Below, piece after piece: positions 24,962-34,141 of a stretch of DNA of 64,000 nucleotides (within the stretch, counting starts at the first letter, position 1; each line of letters opens with the position of its first letter). A model generated the notes under the pieces. The model was not told the origin of the DNA, searched no databases, and was given only the letters and a program-made list of their open reading frames with translations. Both the position numbers and the translations under genes were made by a program. Origin of the DNA: Cyanobacteria bacterium SIG26 (GTDB lineage: Bacteria > Cyanobacteriota > Vampirovibrionia > Gastranaerophilales > Gastranaerophilaceae); assembly GCA_015152555.1 (NCBI GenBank), contig SUTS01000007.1:42696-106695 (forward strand), given 5' to 3'.

Positions 24962-25738
24962 ATGACAATTGCAATCATTGAAGATGTAGATAATAAAACC
25001 TTAGAATTGGACTACCCTGTTGCCGTTGGCGAAAGTGACAGGCAGTATTATTTGAAACCGGCTGCATTGTTTAATTATATGCAAGACTTGGCAGCAAAAG
25101 GTATAAATCATTACAATCCTAAATATTGTTGGGATGAATTATATAAACAGGGTTTAGGTTGGTTTTTAATTAAATTTAGAGTTGAATTTGATAATTATCC
25201 GAGACATATTTCTCAGATTAATCTTCAAACTGAAAGTCGTGGCTGTCAGAGATTAAATGCGTTTCGTGATTTTGAGGCTTTTGATAAATCTACCGGAGAA
25301 CGTCTGTTTAGGGCAACTTCTTCTTGGTTAATAGTTAATCTTGATGATAAATCTTTGGTTAATGTTCAACAACAATATCCTGATTTTCCATTATTTGAAA
25401 AGCGAGAAGATGATTTAGTTATGAAAAAAGTTCGAGCATTTGATACTCCGGATTTTGAAAAGACTTTTCATGTTCGATATGATGATTTAGATATCAATGG
25501 ACATGTAAATAATACTGTTTATATAACTTGGGCTATGGAAGTTTTGGATTATGAATTCAGAAGTATGCATGTTTTGAAATCTATGGATATTTATTTCAAA
25601 CACGAGGTTCAATATGGTGAAGATATATTGTCTCAGGTGAAATATGATAAAGAAAATTTAGTTACTGAACACGTAGTGAGAAAACTCTCTACGGGTGAAG
25701 AATTATGTTTGATAAGGTCTGAATATTCTAAAATATAG
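24962..25738 (+). CDS. acyl-ACP thioesterase (FatA/FatB-like)
   Basis: 258 aa with two hot-dog domains. The first begins YPVAVGESDRQYYLKPAALF and the second FHVRYDDLDINGHVNNTVYI, whose Asp/Asn/His set is the usual active site (DxNxHxNN). It releases free fatty acids from acyl carrier protein in the cytoplasm. A GGAG ribosome site lies at the start. It sits between the phosphate transporter and an acyl-CoA/ACP ligase; thioesterase plus ligase could exchange or recycle acyl chains. Confidence 0.88.
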   Translation: MTIAIIEDVDNKTLELDYPVAVGESDRQYYLKPAALFNYMQDLAAKGINHYNPKYCWDELYKQGLGWFLIKFRVEFDNYPRHISQINLQTESRGCQRLNAFRDFEAFDKSTGERLFRATSSWLIVNLDDKSLVNVQQQYPDFPLFEKREDDLVMKKVRAFDTPDFEKTFHVRYDDLDINGHVNNTVYITWAMEVLDYEFRSMHVLKSMDIYFKHEVQYGEDILSQVKYDKENLVTEHVVRKLSTGEELCLIRSEYSKI

Positions 25739-25812
25739 TAAAATTCAGTTGTTTGTGATATAATGTAATTCGGCAAAATTTATTATTGATTATAAAAATA
25801 GGGAGAATATTT

Positions 25813-27489
25813 ATGAAAGAGAATGTTTTATCACTTCTTGATAAAAATACCAAGTTACATGGTGAAAGAATTGCTCTTGGCAAACGTAATAAATATGGTT
25901 GGAAAGAATTAACATATAAAGGGCTGGGATTATTAACCAAACAGTTTGCAAATTATCTAATTAATGATTTACAAATGCAAAAAGGTGATAAGATGGCTGT
26001 ATTATCTGAATCTATGCCTGAATTGGGTGCTTGTTTGTTTGCATCTGTTATTTCAGGAATGGTATCTGTTCCTTTGGATATTAAATTGACAATATATGAG
26101 ATGGAATCCATTTTATCAAGTTGTGAACCTTCAGTTTTGGCGGTTTCACAAGCTTATGTTGAAAAAGCTTATGAACTGCAAAAGCGTATTCCGTCAATTA
26201 AACATTTAGTTTTATTAGATGAACCTAAATATGATTCAAATTTGATGAGTATTTATAATATGCCATCCGGAGGTGATTGCAAATGGCGTCATCGTTCATT
26301 AAGAGATACTGCGCTAATTATTTATACATCCGGAACAACAGGTGCTCCTAAAGGTGTTCAAACTACATTTGGTAATATGTTGACTCAGGTCGCAATTATA
26401 TCTAAAATTCTACCCGAAGTTATGCCAAGTGAATGTGTGAATTTGCTTTCAATATTACCTATGAATCATTTGTTTGAATTGACGGTTGGTTTTTCAACAT
26501 TTTTAAGTCGCGGATCTTCAATTTTCTATCCTCGTAGCCTAAAACCAAATGATGTTTTAGCGGATATGCGCGAAAAACAAATTCATTTTATGATTGTTGT
26601 TCCTGCGTTTTTGAAACTTTTAAAATCAACAATTGAGTCAGATATAAGATCTTGGTCAGATGATGATAGAATATTGTTTGAAAAGTCTTATGCTGCAGCG
26701 GAATATATAACAGATACAAATATTAAACGTCAATTATTCAGAAGTATTTTGGCAAAATTTGGCGGTAATTTTTATGGATTTATGACTGGTGGTGCGCCTT
26801 TAGACCCTTCTGTAGGTGAGTTTTTTGAGAGAATTGGTATAAAAATTTATCAAGGTTATGGCTTATCCGAAACAAGTCCGGTAATTTCTTTTGATAGAGG
26901 TGAAGATAGAAAATTATTATCAGTAGGTCCGTTGCTTGATACTTTCGAAGCAAAAATTGATCCAAATACCGGTGAATTATTAGTAAAAGGTCCTTCTGTT
27001 ATGAAGGGTTATTATAACAATCCTACTTTAACGGCGGAAGTTATAGATAAGGATGGTTGGTTCCACACCGGCGATATCGCCGAATTTGATGAAGATGGCA
27101 GATTATATATTACAGGTCGTATTAAAAATATGGTAGTGTTGTCAGGGGGTAAAAAAGTATTCCCTGAGGAAGTTGAAGCTGTATTAGAAAATAATCCGAA
27201 TTTTGCAGAAATTTGTGTGTTTGGGGCGACTAGAAAATCCGGTGCCAAAGATGGTACAGAAGAACTTATGACTGTGGTTGTACCGACTCAAGAGGTTTTG
27301 GATAAATTTACAAATGATGATGAATTACAGACTTTTATTACTCACCAGGTTAAAGAATTGTCCGTAAGATTGGCATCATATAAGCGTCCGGTAAATATTG
27401 TTGTTCGTAAAGAACCTTTGCCAAGAACGGCAACTCGTAAAGTTAAACGTAATGTTGTAAAAGAAGAAACAATGGCGATTCATTCATAG
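25813..27489 (+). CDS. AMP-forming long-chain acyl-CoA/acyl-ACP synthetase
   Basis: Activates fatty acids as acyl-adenylates and transfers them to CoA or ACP. The AMP-binding P-loop LIIYTSGTTGAPKGVQ, the YQGYGLSETSPVISF block and the hinge GWFHTGDIAEFDEDGRLYITGR are present. 558 aa. The first in-frame ATG at 25786 is rejected because ATG 25813 has GGGAG seven bases upstream. A TATAAT box near 25759 suggests it also has its own promoter. Absence of a PheA-type domain and its size suit a bacterial acyl-ACP synthetase/FadD-like role, as in cyanobacteria where such an enzyme recycles free fatty acids. Confidence 0.9.
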   Translation: MKENVLSLLDKNTKLHGERIALGKRNKYGWKELTYKGLGLLTKQFANYLINDLQMQKGDKMAVLSESMPELGACLFASVISGMVSVPLDIKLTIYEMESILSSCEPSVLAVSQAYVEKAYELQKRIPSIKHLVLLDEPKYDSNLMSIYNMPSGGDCKWRHRSLRDTALIIYTSGTTGAPKGVQTTFGNMLTQVAIISKILPEVMPSECVNLLSILPMNHLFELTVGFSTFLSRGSSIFYPRSLKPNDVLADMREKQIHFMIVVPAFLKLLKSTIESDIRSWSDDDRILFEKSYAAAEYITDTNIKRQLFRSILAKFGGNFYGFMTGGAPLDPSVGEFFERIGIKIYQGYGLSETSPVISFDRGEDRKLLSVGPLLDTFEAKIDPNTGELLVKGPSVMKGYYNNPTLTAEVIDKDGWFHTGDIAEFDEDGRLYITGRIKNMVVLSGGKKVFPEEVEAVLENNPNFAEICVFGATRKSGAKDGTEELMTVVVPTQEVLDKFTNDDELQTFITHQVKELSVRLASYKRPVNIVVRKEPLPRTATRKVKRNVVKEETMAIHS

Positions 27490-27493
27490 TTTA

Positions 27494-27531
27494 TTAAAGG
27501 GTATCGATTTAATGGTACCCTTTAATTTTAT
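27494..27531 (+). terminator. Rho-independent terminator of the acyl ligase gene
   Basis: A 12-bp stem (27494-27505 with 27514-27525, one G-U pair) is followed by a T-rich tail. Confidence 0.8.
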
Positions 27532-27544
27532 AATATTTTAGATT

Positions 27545-27607
27545 ATTGTAACGAATTGTAAATTATTACTACACATGTACTAAAGTTTTTTAAAAATATG
27601 CCGATTA
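27545..27607 (+). promoter_or_regulatory. perfect HLR1 (RpaB) box plus sigma-28 promoter
   Basis: ATTGTAAC-GA-ATTGTAAA (27545-27562) fits the HLR1 consensus (read in reverse orientation, WWTGTAAM-NN-WWTGTAAM) at all positions. TAAAGTTT (27581-27588), an 11-bp spacer and GCCGATTA (27600-27607) form a nearly perfect sigma-28 promoter. The box ends 18 bp upstream of the -35. Confidence 0.75.
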
Positions 27608-27639
27608 TCTATTTGTAAGGAAACAAAGGGATAAGTCTA

Positions 27640-28161
27640 ATGAGTCTAAATGTAAACTACAATTCATTATACAAAAACGGCATAGATACATCTATATTAA
27701 AAGATGTTTCTCAAGAGATTTTACGCCGTGCAGCGCAGAAAAATGCTCATTACACTAATTCTGCATCTGTTCATCAAGTTAATGCTCCTGCAAAACCTTT
27801 GGAATTAGGTATTGATTTATACCAAGGTAAAGTCGATACAAATGTTCAAAGACAAATTGCAATGAACAATACCTTACAATTTCAATTAAATGAATCTACA
27901 ATCAATTCTATTCAATATTTGAATTCGCAAGCTGCAGTTGTTAAAAAAGTCGATGGTAAATTTATGCCAATCGTCAATGAAGCAATTGAAACTCAAAAAG
28001 TAAATGAAACAAATGCTTCTCAATTTGTTCAAATTTTTACTGCAGCAACTGCAAAAGATAAAGACGGCTCAAACCCATTTTATAATGGCGAACTTTTAGC
28101 TAAAAAGAGCAAAAAAGAAGAACAAAATGAGTCTGATTCTTTAAAAAGTATTTTTTCTTAG
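27640..28161 (+). CDS. hypothetical protein under sigma-28 promoter (flagellar-coregulated candidate)
   Basis: 173 aa, soluble, no signal peptide. The N-terminus is polar and Asn/Ser/Tyr-rich (MSLNVNYNSLYKNGIDTSIL), resembling a type III export signal in composition. The middle has QRQIAMNNTLQFQLNESTIN and the C-terminus is charged (KKSKKEEQNESDSLKSIF). I do not recognise the family. The strong sigma-28 promoter points to a late flagellar gene class, for example an exported filament-associated protein, chaperone or anti-sigma factor, but it is longer than FlgM and lacks its motif. A terminator follows directly. Confidence 0.65.
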   Translation: MSLNVNYNSLYKNGIDTSILKDVSQEILRRAAQKNAHYTNSASVHQVNAPAKPLELGIDLYQGKVDTNVQRQIAMNNTLQFQLNESTINSIQYLNSQAAVVKKVDGKFMPIVNEAIETQKVNETNASQFVQIFTAATAKDKDGSNPFYNGELLAKKSKKEEQNESDSLKSIFS

Positions 28162-28217
28162 TAAAATTATAGATTTCTCAATAAAAATTTCCTATCCTTA
28201 TGTTTACTTACAAATTT

Positions 28218-28241
28218 AATCTCCTTTTGGAGATTTTTTTT
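28218..28241 (+). terminator. Rho-independent terminator
   Basis: AATCTCC-TTTT-GGAGATT stem-loop followed by a run of T (28234-28241). Confidence 0.88.
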
Positions 28242-28260
28242 GTGATAAGAAAGTTTTTTA

Positions 28261-28614
28261 TTATTTTCTTAAATTTTGTGCATTTTTAAGGTAAACAAAT
28301 TGAGGAATGAAGTCATTTTCGCAATTTATTACAACTAGAACTCTTAGACACATTTTAAGTGCATTTGGGACATCAAGTTCGTGAAAACACATCATTGCAA
28401 CATCATCCCAACCGAATTCTTCTCGCGGGAATTTTGCAGGGAATGCGGCGTTTAGGTCGTTGGTTGTTGTGAAAATTATGTGTGAAATTTGAGCAGTTCC
28501 ATCTAAGTTGTTTTTCTTAAAAATTTCGCACAACAAGTCAAGAGTTGCTTCTTTTATTGCCTCAGGTGTATTTGAATCAACCGTAATCGCTCCACGAATG
28601 CCTTTTGTTATCAT
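28261..28614 (-). CDS. aroH: chorismate mutase, AroH type
   Basis: Converts chorismate to prephenate for Phe/Tyr synthesis. 117 aa matches the monofunctional AroH class. The start TKGIRGAITVDSNTPEAI, the region ATxDLNAAFPAKFPRE and the catalytic-site part CLRVLVVINCEN agree with the Bacillus enzyme family. It is the third gene of def-fmt-aroH (3-bp gap to fmt). The pairing of a shikimate-pathway gene with translation-initiation genes is unusual but may be only operon drift. Confidence 0.9.
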   Translation of the reverse strand: MITKGIRGAITVDSNTPEAIKEATLDLLCEIFKKNNLDGTAQISHIIFTTTNDLNAAFPAKFPREEFGWDDVAMMCFHELDVPNALKMCLRVLVVINCENDFIPQFVYLKNAQNLRK

Positions 28615-28617
28615 AAA

Positions 28618-29532
28618 TTACCCCTTTTTTACCCCGTTAAACCAATCTCTTGCCGGCATTTCGCCTTTTCCTTCTGGTTTAACTTTTAAAATTCTTATTG
28701 CGCCAATTCCACAGCCAACATCAATCCCATCTTTTGAGTTAAGTCGGACTATGCCGGTTGGGATTTCCATATCAATTGGTGTTGTTTCTATAACTTTAAT
28801 AAGTTTGTCATTATAATAGAAATGTGCGCTGGGACATCTGCAAACCCCTCTTACCAAATTATGAATTTGAATATTTGATTTGCACCAATCAATAAGGCAT
28901 TCTTCTTTTGTTAGTTTATTAGCCATGCAAACTCCATCTTCACACTGTTTTTGAGGTAAAAGAGTTTTGTTTTTTAAACCAATAAGAGTTTCTTCTATCA
29001 TTTGAGGTGATTTTTCTGCAATTTCATTCCATAATTCTTCGCAATTCATTGTATCTGAAATTGGTATAACAAGTTTTTGACATATATCACCGCAATCAAG
29101 TCCCAGTTCTGTAATCATTGTACAAATGCCGGTTTCTTTATCTCCATTAATAATAGCTCGTTGGATTGGATTTGCTCCTCTGTATTTAGGAAGCAATGAA
29201 GCGTGAAGATTTATTGTCTCATATTTTGGGATATCAAGAACTTCTTGTGATAATATTTGCCCAAATGCAAATGTTACAAAAAAGTCTGCATCAAATTCTT
29301 TGAGAGCATTTTGAATATCCGGGTCTTTACGTATTGATTTAGGTTGAAATACCGGAAGATTATTTTCAATTGCGTATTTTTTTATTGGAGATGCTTGCAG
29401 TTTATGACCGCGTCCTGCCGGCTTGTCAGGCTGGGTTACAACTGCGACAACCTCAATATTGTTTGATTTGTGCAAATATTCTAATGATTTTAGTCCGATA
29501 TCAGGTGTTCCAAAAAATATTATCTTAATCAT
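28618..29532 (-). CDS. fmt: methionyl-tRNA formyltransferase
   Basis: Formylates initiator Met-tRNA using 10-formyltetrahydrofolate. GTPDIGLKSLEYL at the start, the SLLPKYRGANPIQRAI signature and GLDCGDICQK are present. 304 aa is typical. It overlaps the upstream def gene by 8 bp and is followed by aroH, so it is translationally coupled. Confidence 0.96.
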   Translation of the reverse strand: MIKIIFFGTPDIGLKSLEYLHKSNNIEVVAVVTQPDKPAGRGHKLQASPIKKYAIENNLPVFQPKSIRKDPDIQNALKEFDADFFVTFAFGQILSQEVLDIPKYETINLHASLLPKYRGANPIQRAIINGDKETGICTMITELGLDCGDICQKLVIPISDTMNCEELWNEIAEKSPQMIEETLIGLKNKTLLPQKQCEDGVCMANKLTKEECLIDWCKSNIQIHNLVRGVCRCPSAHFYYNDKLIKVIETTPIDMEIPTGIVRLNSKDGIDVGCGIGAIRILKVKPEGKGEMPARDWFNGVKKG

Positions 29533-30091
29533 TTTTATTTAGCTCATCTTCCAATTCTTTTTCTTCGATTAAACAATCAGGATCTAAATCCGGTAGATTG
29601 TGTTTTTTTAGTACTTCTTCTGCTTCAAATCTGTTTATACAGTGGTCAATAAATAAAATACCATCTAAGTGATCATTTTCATGTTGAATTGCTCTTGCAA
29701 GAAGTGAGCCGTCTTTAGCTTCTAAAACAAAAGGTTTTCCGTTTTCATTTATTGCTTTAACCATAACATTTGCGTATCTTCTTACATCTGTATAAGTTTC
29801 GGGAAAACTCAAACAGCCTTCATTACTTTTAACAGCTCCGCTTTTTTTTATAATTTTAGGGTTAATAAAGACTATCGGGTTAAGCGGTTCATTGCCTGTT
29901 GCTACGTCTATTACGAAAATTCTCAAATTTTCGCCGATTTGTGGTGCTGCCAAACCAACACCGTTTTGAGCGTACATTGTGTCCATTAAATCGTTAATTA
30001 AATCTTTGATTTTCTTTGAAACTTTGTGAACTTCTTTTGAGGGTTCTCTTAGAGATGGTTCTCCGTAGTGTAAAACTTTTTTTATTGCCAT
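29525..30091 (-). CDS. def: peptide deformylase
   Basis: Removes the formyl group from nascent N-terminal Met; iron/zinc enzyme. All three motifs are visible: GVGLAAPQIG, EGCLSFP and QHENDHLDG (HExxH). 188 aa with a charged C-terminal extension (LIEEKELEDELNKND). First gene of the def-fmt-aroH unit. Confidence 0.96.
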   Translation of the reverse strand: MAIKKVLHYGEPSLREPSKEVHKVSKKIKDLINDLMDTMYAQNGVGLAAPQIGENLRIFVIDVATGNEPLNPIVFINPKIIKKSGAVKSNEGCLSFPETYTDVRRYANVMVKAINENGKPFVLEAKDGSLLARAIQHENDHLDGILFIDHCINRFEAEEVLKKHNLPDLDPDCLIEEKELEDELNKND

Positions 30092-30227
30092 AATAACCTT
30101 CCTAACTATTACTTGATATTATATTACTATAAATGATTATTCATTGCAATGAAAAGCATCAGAGGGCTAGTGTAAATTAGAAATATATGTTATAATTTCT
30201 ATGTCCGTAGGATTTATGAGGTGTGTC

Positions 30228-30806
30228 ATGAAAAAGCTTTATTTGGTTCTTGCAGCTTTAGTGGTTTTGAACGGTGTCAGTTATGCTAATACTAATGTTG
30301 CCCCTGCTATGGATAAAGATCAATCTGTTGTAGTAGACAATAAAGCGGCTACTGTAGAAGATGTGAAATTACTCAATCTTATAACAACCATCGGCACAAT
30401 GGTAAATAATGGTCAAAATGAAGAAGCTTTAGAAAAATGTAATAAAGCTTTGGTTGAGTATCCAAAGGTGCCTGATTTATATTATTGGCGAGCTTCAATT
30501 ATGACAAATAAAGGTGAACATTTGTCAGCTTTAGCTGATTATGAACGTGCAATAGCATTAGCTCCAGAGGATTTACAATATCGTTTAATGCGTGGGATGT
30601 GTATGCATGATTTAGGTAATCGTTCAGGGGCTTTGGATGAAATAAATTATGTAATAGATAAAGACCCAAAAGACGGTTCTGCTTACGCTATGCGTGCTGT
30701 TGTAAAAATGGAGATGGGTGATTTAGAAGGTGCAACCCAAGATTTGCAGTTGGCGAATACCTTATTAGATGAAGAAGTTAAGGCTTTAGAGCAAACTTCT
30801 AAATAA
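30228..30806 (+). CDS. secreted or periplasmic TPR-repeat protein
   Basis: 192 aa from ATG 30228. The N-terminus MKKLYLVLAALVVLNGVSYA is a classical signal peptide with a likely cleavage after SYA. Three to four tetratricopeptide repeats span ~60-180 (NEEALEKCNKALVEYP; HLSALADYERAIALAP; NRSGALDEINYVIDKDP). TPRs mediate protein contacts, here probably in the periplasm. A TATAAT box at 30191-30196 and a GAGGTG ribosome site favour ATG 30228 over the in-frame ATG at 30201. Confidence 0.85.
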   Translation: MKKLYLVLAALVVLNGVSYANTNVAPAMDKDQSVVVDNKAATVEDVKLLNLITTIGTMVNNGQNEEALEKCNKALVEYPKVPDLYYWRASIMTNKGEHLSALADYERAIALAPEDLQYRLMRGMCMHDLGNRSGALDEINYVIDKDPKDGSAYAMRAVVKMEMGDLEGATQDLQLANTLLDEEVKALEQTSK

Positions 30807-30825
30807 TTGATAAATAACTATATAA

Positions 30826-30972
30826 GATGTAAAATGCAATCAAAATATTCCAGAAAAATACGTGGATGTGTTTGAGAATATTTGTATCGAAAATGATGAT
30901 AAAAAAGATAATGATGAAGTTGCTGTGTATAATTCACAAGGGGTAAAAATGTCATCTGTTTTATTTGAATAG
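30826..30972 (+). pseudogene. coding remnant without start codon
   Basis: An open frame of 48 codons encodes ...NIPEKYVDVFENICIEND... and ends VKMSSVLFE-stop, but no ATG with a ribosome site starts it and a stop precedes it. Amino-acid composition looks protein-like (acidic, aromatic). It is likely the 3' end of a decayed gene. A short real gene with a non-ATG start is less likely. It ends one base before the queE stop codon. Confidence 0.35.
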
Positions 30973-30973
30973 T

Positions 30974-31642
30974 TTATCTAACATCAAGAAATTTATGAAC
31001 TTGCGGAATTAGTCTACAGTTTGGATATTTTTTAGTAAATTCGTTCAGAAGTTCGTTGCAAAAATCAGAGGAAACAGACATTTTATTCCCTATCATTTTG
31101 GGTTGTAAGATAAGTTCAATATTATACTTTTTGCCAAGTAATATGCAGTTTTCGATTTCTTGTTTTGTGATGTTTTCATCAAAAACGATTTTAGCAAAAG
31201 TGTTAATTGTTTTACATTTTTCAAAAAAGTTTTCGTGCAACGTTTTTGTATTTAGGCCAGTTGCTGATTCTAATTTAATATCTGCGGAAATTATATCAAT
31301 GTATTTACTGATTCGTTCCAAATTTTGATCAAGTGTTGCATTTGTTTCTAAATAGACTTTTGTCTCTCCTTTTATTAGTGGTAAGAATTCTTCTAAAAAA
31401 CCTACAGATAAAAGTGGTTCACCTCCAGTAAGTGAGATAGAGTGTATTGTTGATAGATTGTATTCTTTTGTGATTTTATCGTATAAGCCCTGAGCACTAT
31501 ATTCTTGACCTTCATTAAATTCAGTATCACAATAATTGCAATTTAGATTACAATTGCAAAATCTTATAAAAAGTTGTTTGTATCCGACAACCGGACCTTC
31601 TCCTTGGATTGATTCAAATATTTCGTTAATTTTAGCCTTCAT
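30974..31642 (-). CDS. queE: 7-carboxy-7-deazaguanine synthase
   Basis: Radical-SAM enzyme that makes the 7-deazaguanine core for queuosine tRNA modification. The start [13 protein letters not shown] is diagnostic, and the cluster motif is [14 protein letters not shown] (CX3CX2C within it), followed by [10 protein letters not shown]. 222 aa. It overlaps the dnaJ-like gene by 11 bp on the same strand. Other que genes are not in the window. Confidence 0.93.
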   Translation of the reverse strand: MKAKINEIFESIQGEGPVVGYKQLFIRFCNCNLNCNYCDTEFNEGQEYSAQGLYDKITKEYNLSTIHSISLTGGEPLLSVGFLEEFLPLIKGETKVYLETNATLDQNLERISKYIDIISADIKLESATGLNTKTLHENFFEKCKTINTFAKIVFDENITKQEIENCILLGKKYNIELILQPKMIGNKMSVSSDFCNELLNEFTKKYPNCRLIPQVHKFLDVR

Positions 31643-32690
31643 TTAAATTCTTTCTCACATTATCTGTTGATAAATTTTTAAGCTTTTCATAAAGCTTTAT
31701 TTCATCATCGGATAAATCATGAGAAAATTCAATACTTACCGTAATAATTAGGTCTCCAATTTTACCATTTTTCTTTAAACCTTGATTTGCAATCCGAAAT
31801 TTTTGTCCGGAACAAGTGTTTTTCGGAAGTTTTAATTTTATAGTTCCATCAAAGGTCGGGATTTTTATTTCTTCACCAAGAGCTGCTTCAAATGGTGTTA
31901 TTGGCACGTTGTAATATATGTTTAATTTATCAAAATGGATTTGTGTAGTCGTTTCAATTTTTATAATGATAAACAAATCTCCGTTTGGACCATTGTTTAT
32001 TCCTGTTGCGCCTTCACCTTTTAATCTTAATTTTGCGCCGTCTTTTATACCTTTGGGAATTGTAACGGTAATTTTTTTTCTTTTTGATATTTCTCCACTA
32101 CCGTTACAGTTATGGCATTTGTCGCCGTTTTTAAATTTACGACCAAAACATTTCGGGCATGTTTGAGTTGTTAGGATGTTAATTATTCTTTTGCTGCCAT
32201 TTATAACTTCTTCTGGGGTTATTTTAATCTCTGTTGTTATATCTTCACCTTTTTTTGCTTTGTGCGCTTGTTGATGTTTTTTTGCTCGCTGAAGTTTTGC
32301 ATACCAATATTTGATTGTTTTAAATAGTGAATTTGTAGATTTTATTTTTTTTGATTTTTTTTCTGTTTCTTTTGTTGTAGTTTTTATATCGGAATATTTT
32401 TCTTGTGTTTCTTTGTTTTTTTCTTGTGCTTCTTGAGTGGATGTATTATTTGTTTTTGATGTTGTAAAAATCCCATTTAGAATATTATATTGTTCACGTT
32501 TTTTTTCATTAGATAGAGTTTCATAAGCTGTAGATATTTTTTTAAAAATCTCAAGAGCATTTGGGGTTTTATTTATATCAGGATGGTATTTGCGAGCAAG
32601 CTTTCTATATGCAGATTTTATTTCTGCACAGGTTGCATTTGGTTCGATTTCTAAAATTTGATAGTAATTTTTATTTTCATTAAACGCCAT
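31632..32690 (-). CDS. DnaJ-family chaperone with reduced zinc-finger region
   Basis: 352 aa. The J-domain (~5-70) has [16 protein letters not shown], the HPD motif in [10 protein letters not shown] and the usual helix IV, so it should stimulate a DnaK ATPase. A charged Lys/Glu/Thr linker (~75-130) replaces the G/F region. Only two zinc motifs ([16 protein letters not shown]) are present instead of four; the C-terminal substrate-binding domain ([28 protein letters not shown]) is intact. This is neither a classical DnaJ nor CbpA. It is operonic with queE by overlap. Confidence 0.88.
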   Translation of the reverse strand: MAFNENKNYYQILEIEPNATCAEIKSAYRKLARKYHPDINKTPNALEIFKKISTAYETLSNEKKREQYNILNGIFTTSKTNNTSTQEAQEKNKETQEKYSDIKTTTKETEKKSKKIKSTNSLFKTIKYWYAKLQRAKKHQQAHKAKKGEDITTEIKITPEEVINGSKRIINILTTQTCPKCFGRKFKNGDKCHNCNGSGEISKRKKITVTIPKGIKDGAKLRLKGEGATGINNGPNGDLFIIIKIETTTQIHFDKLNIYYNVPITPFEAALGEEIKIPTFDGTIKLKLPKNTCSGQKFRIANQGLKKNGKIGDLIITVSIEFSHDLSDDEIKLYEKLKNLSTDNVRKNLNEG

Positions 32691-32757
32691 ATAATTTATC
32701 TAATGACAAATTATAAAATTTCAACATCGTCAAATTAGTTAAGAGGTTTTGCGTATA

Positions 32758-34005
32758 TTAGCTTTCTTTTGCAATATCTCTTCTGTATTTGATTCCTTCA
32801 AAGGAGATTTGTTCCAAATCGTCATATAACAAATTCTTAGCTCGTGTAATAGTTGACGCGTTTCTTGTTAGTACAAATGCTTTGCCTTGGTTTGTTAAAT
32901 ATTTCCCATCATTACTTTCTTTAATGTTACAAAAGTCGATGTTATTGATATCATCAATAAGTTCAATCCCGTCAATAACCTTATAATTCTGTCTGGATAA
33001 AACAACAGCAGAGACTGATGATAAATTATTTTGATCAATATTTTCATATTCGTCTGCAAATAATCCTGTAATGCACGCCATAAATATTTCAATTAAATCA
33101 TCTTTTATGGTATTAAGAATTGATGTTGCATCAGAATCTTGTAAAAATGGGTGAAATTCATTTATGTAGAATTTATCATCACCTGTTAGAGTACAGTCGA
33201 TCCCAAAAATTCCTATATAAGGAGTTCCCTTTTTATCAAGTGTTGATAGCATGTTATTTGCAACATTTTGAACTCTTGATAAAACTGTATCCGTAATTTT
33301 ATAATCAGGTGTATAACAACCCATTCCACTTGTTAATAGTCCACCATCACCGTCTTGCATGAATTTGTAATTAGCAACTGAATTTAAAGGTAATGCACTA
33401 TAACCATCCGTAATAAAATATATTGTGAAATTGTGGCCTATTGTGAATTCTTCAATCAGTATCCCTGTTTCATTGTTTTTGTTAAATAATACTTCTAAGA
33501 ATTCACTAGCCAGTGATTTTGTGTTACAAACCAGTCTATCATCCAAATCATTTTGTGTCGGGCTTTTAATTAGTATCGGAAAGTTTGCTCCACCGATGAA
33601 ATCTTCTGCCTGTTGGATTTTATCAAATACCCCAAATTTTGAAGTTTGAGCGTGAATTTTGTATAAGAATTTTTTACCTACAGCTTTATTTGTCATGATG
33701 TGACAAGCGTCTTTTGTTGGACCGAAAATATTTTGGTCATTGTCCATAAAAAATGATACAATATCTGATTTTAACGCTTTTGAACTTATAGGTATTGTAA
33801 GATTTACATCGTTTTCCAATGCAAATCTTAATAATCCGGTAAGGTCGTCTTCTCTAATATCAATAGATTCAATTTTATTATTTAGTATAGTGTTTTGTGG
33901 TGTTACAAATATTTTGTTAACGTGTTCGTCTTGAGCTAATTTTTTAGCTAAAGCACTAGCGGTTGCACCCTGTCCTATTATAAATATGTTTTGTGTTTCT
34001 TTCAT
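32758..34005 (-). CDS. PurD-family ATP-grasp protein (GAR synthetase-like), divergent
   Basis: 415 aa with the PurD domain order: Rossmann-like N-terminus (IFIIGQGATASALAKKL), ATP-grasp start (NIFGPTKDACHIMTNKA), IEEFTIGHNFTIY, DGDGGLLTSGMGCY and an end IKYRRDIAKES like PurD. Yet key PurD motifs differ: the Gly-rich ATP loop (GLAAGKGV type) is replaced by SPTQNDLDD, and EFNxRFGDPE is EFHPFLQDSD. It may be a real but diverged glycinamide-ribonucleotide synthetase or a paralog with another substrate. No other pur gene is adjacent. Confidence 0.7.
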   Translation of the reverse strand: MKETQNIFIIGQGATASALAKKLAQDEHVNKIFVTPQNTILNNKIESIDIREDDLTGLLRFALENDVNLTIPISSKALKSDIVSFFMDNDQNIFGPTKDACHIMTNKAVGKKFLYKIHAQTSKFGVFDKIQQAEDFIGGANFPILIKSPTQNDLDDRLVCNTKSLASEFLEVLFNKNNETGILIEEFTIGHNFTIYFITDGYSALPLNSVANYKFMQDGDGGLLTSGMGCYTPDYKITDTVLSRVQNVANNMLSTLDKKGTPYIGIFGIDCTLTGDDKFYINEFHPFLQDSDATSILNTIKDDLIEIFMACITGLFADEYENIDQNNLSSVSAVVLSRQNYKVIDGIELIDDINNIDFCNIKESNDGKYLTNQGKAFVLTRNASTITRAKNLLYDDLEQISFEGIKYRRDIAKES

Positions 34006-34141
34006 AATTTGATTATACTATACTACTCAAAATGGATGATTTTTGTTAAGTTATTTTAATTTTACTTGTTTAAATATGTTATAATGATGACAAATTAAAA
34101 TTTATAATTAAATACTACCATAAGTAGAAAGGTAATTATCA

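Noticed and set aside
27012..27248. 78-aa minus-strand ORF inside the acyl ligase gene
   Set aside because: Antisense shadow of the AMP-ligase frame.
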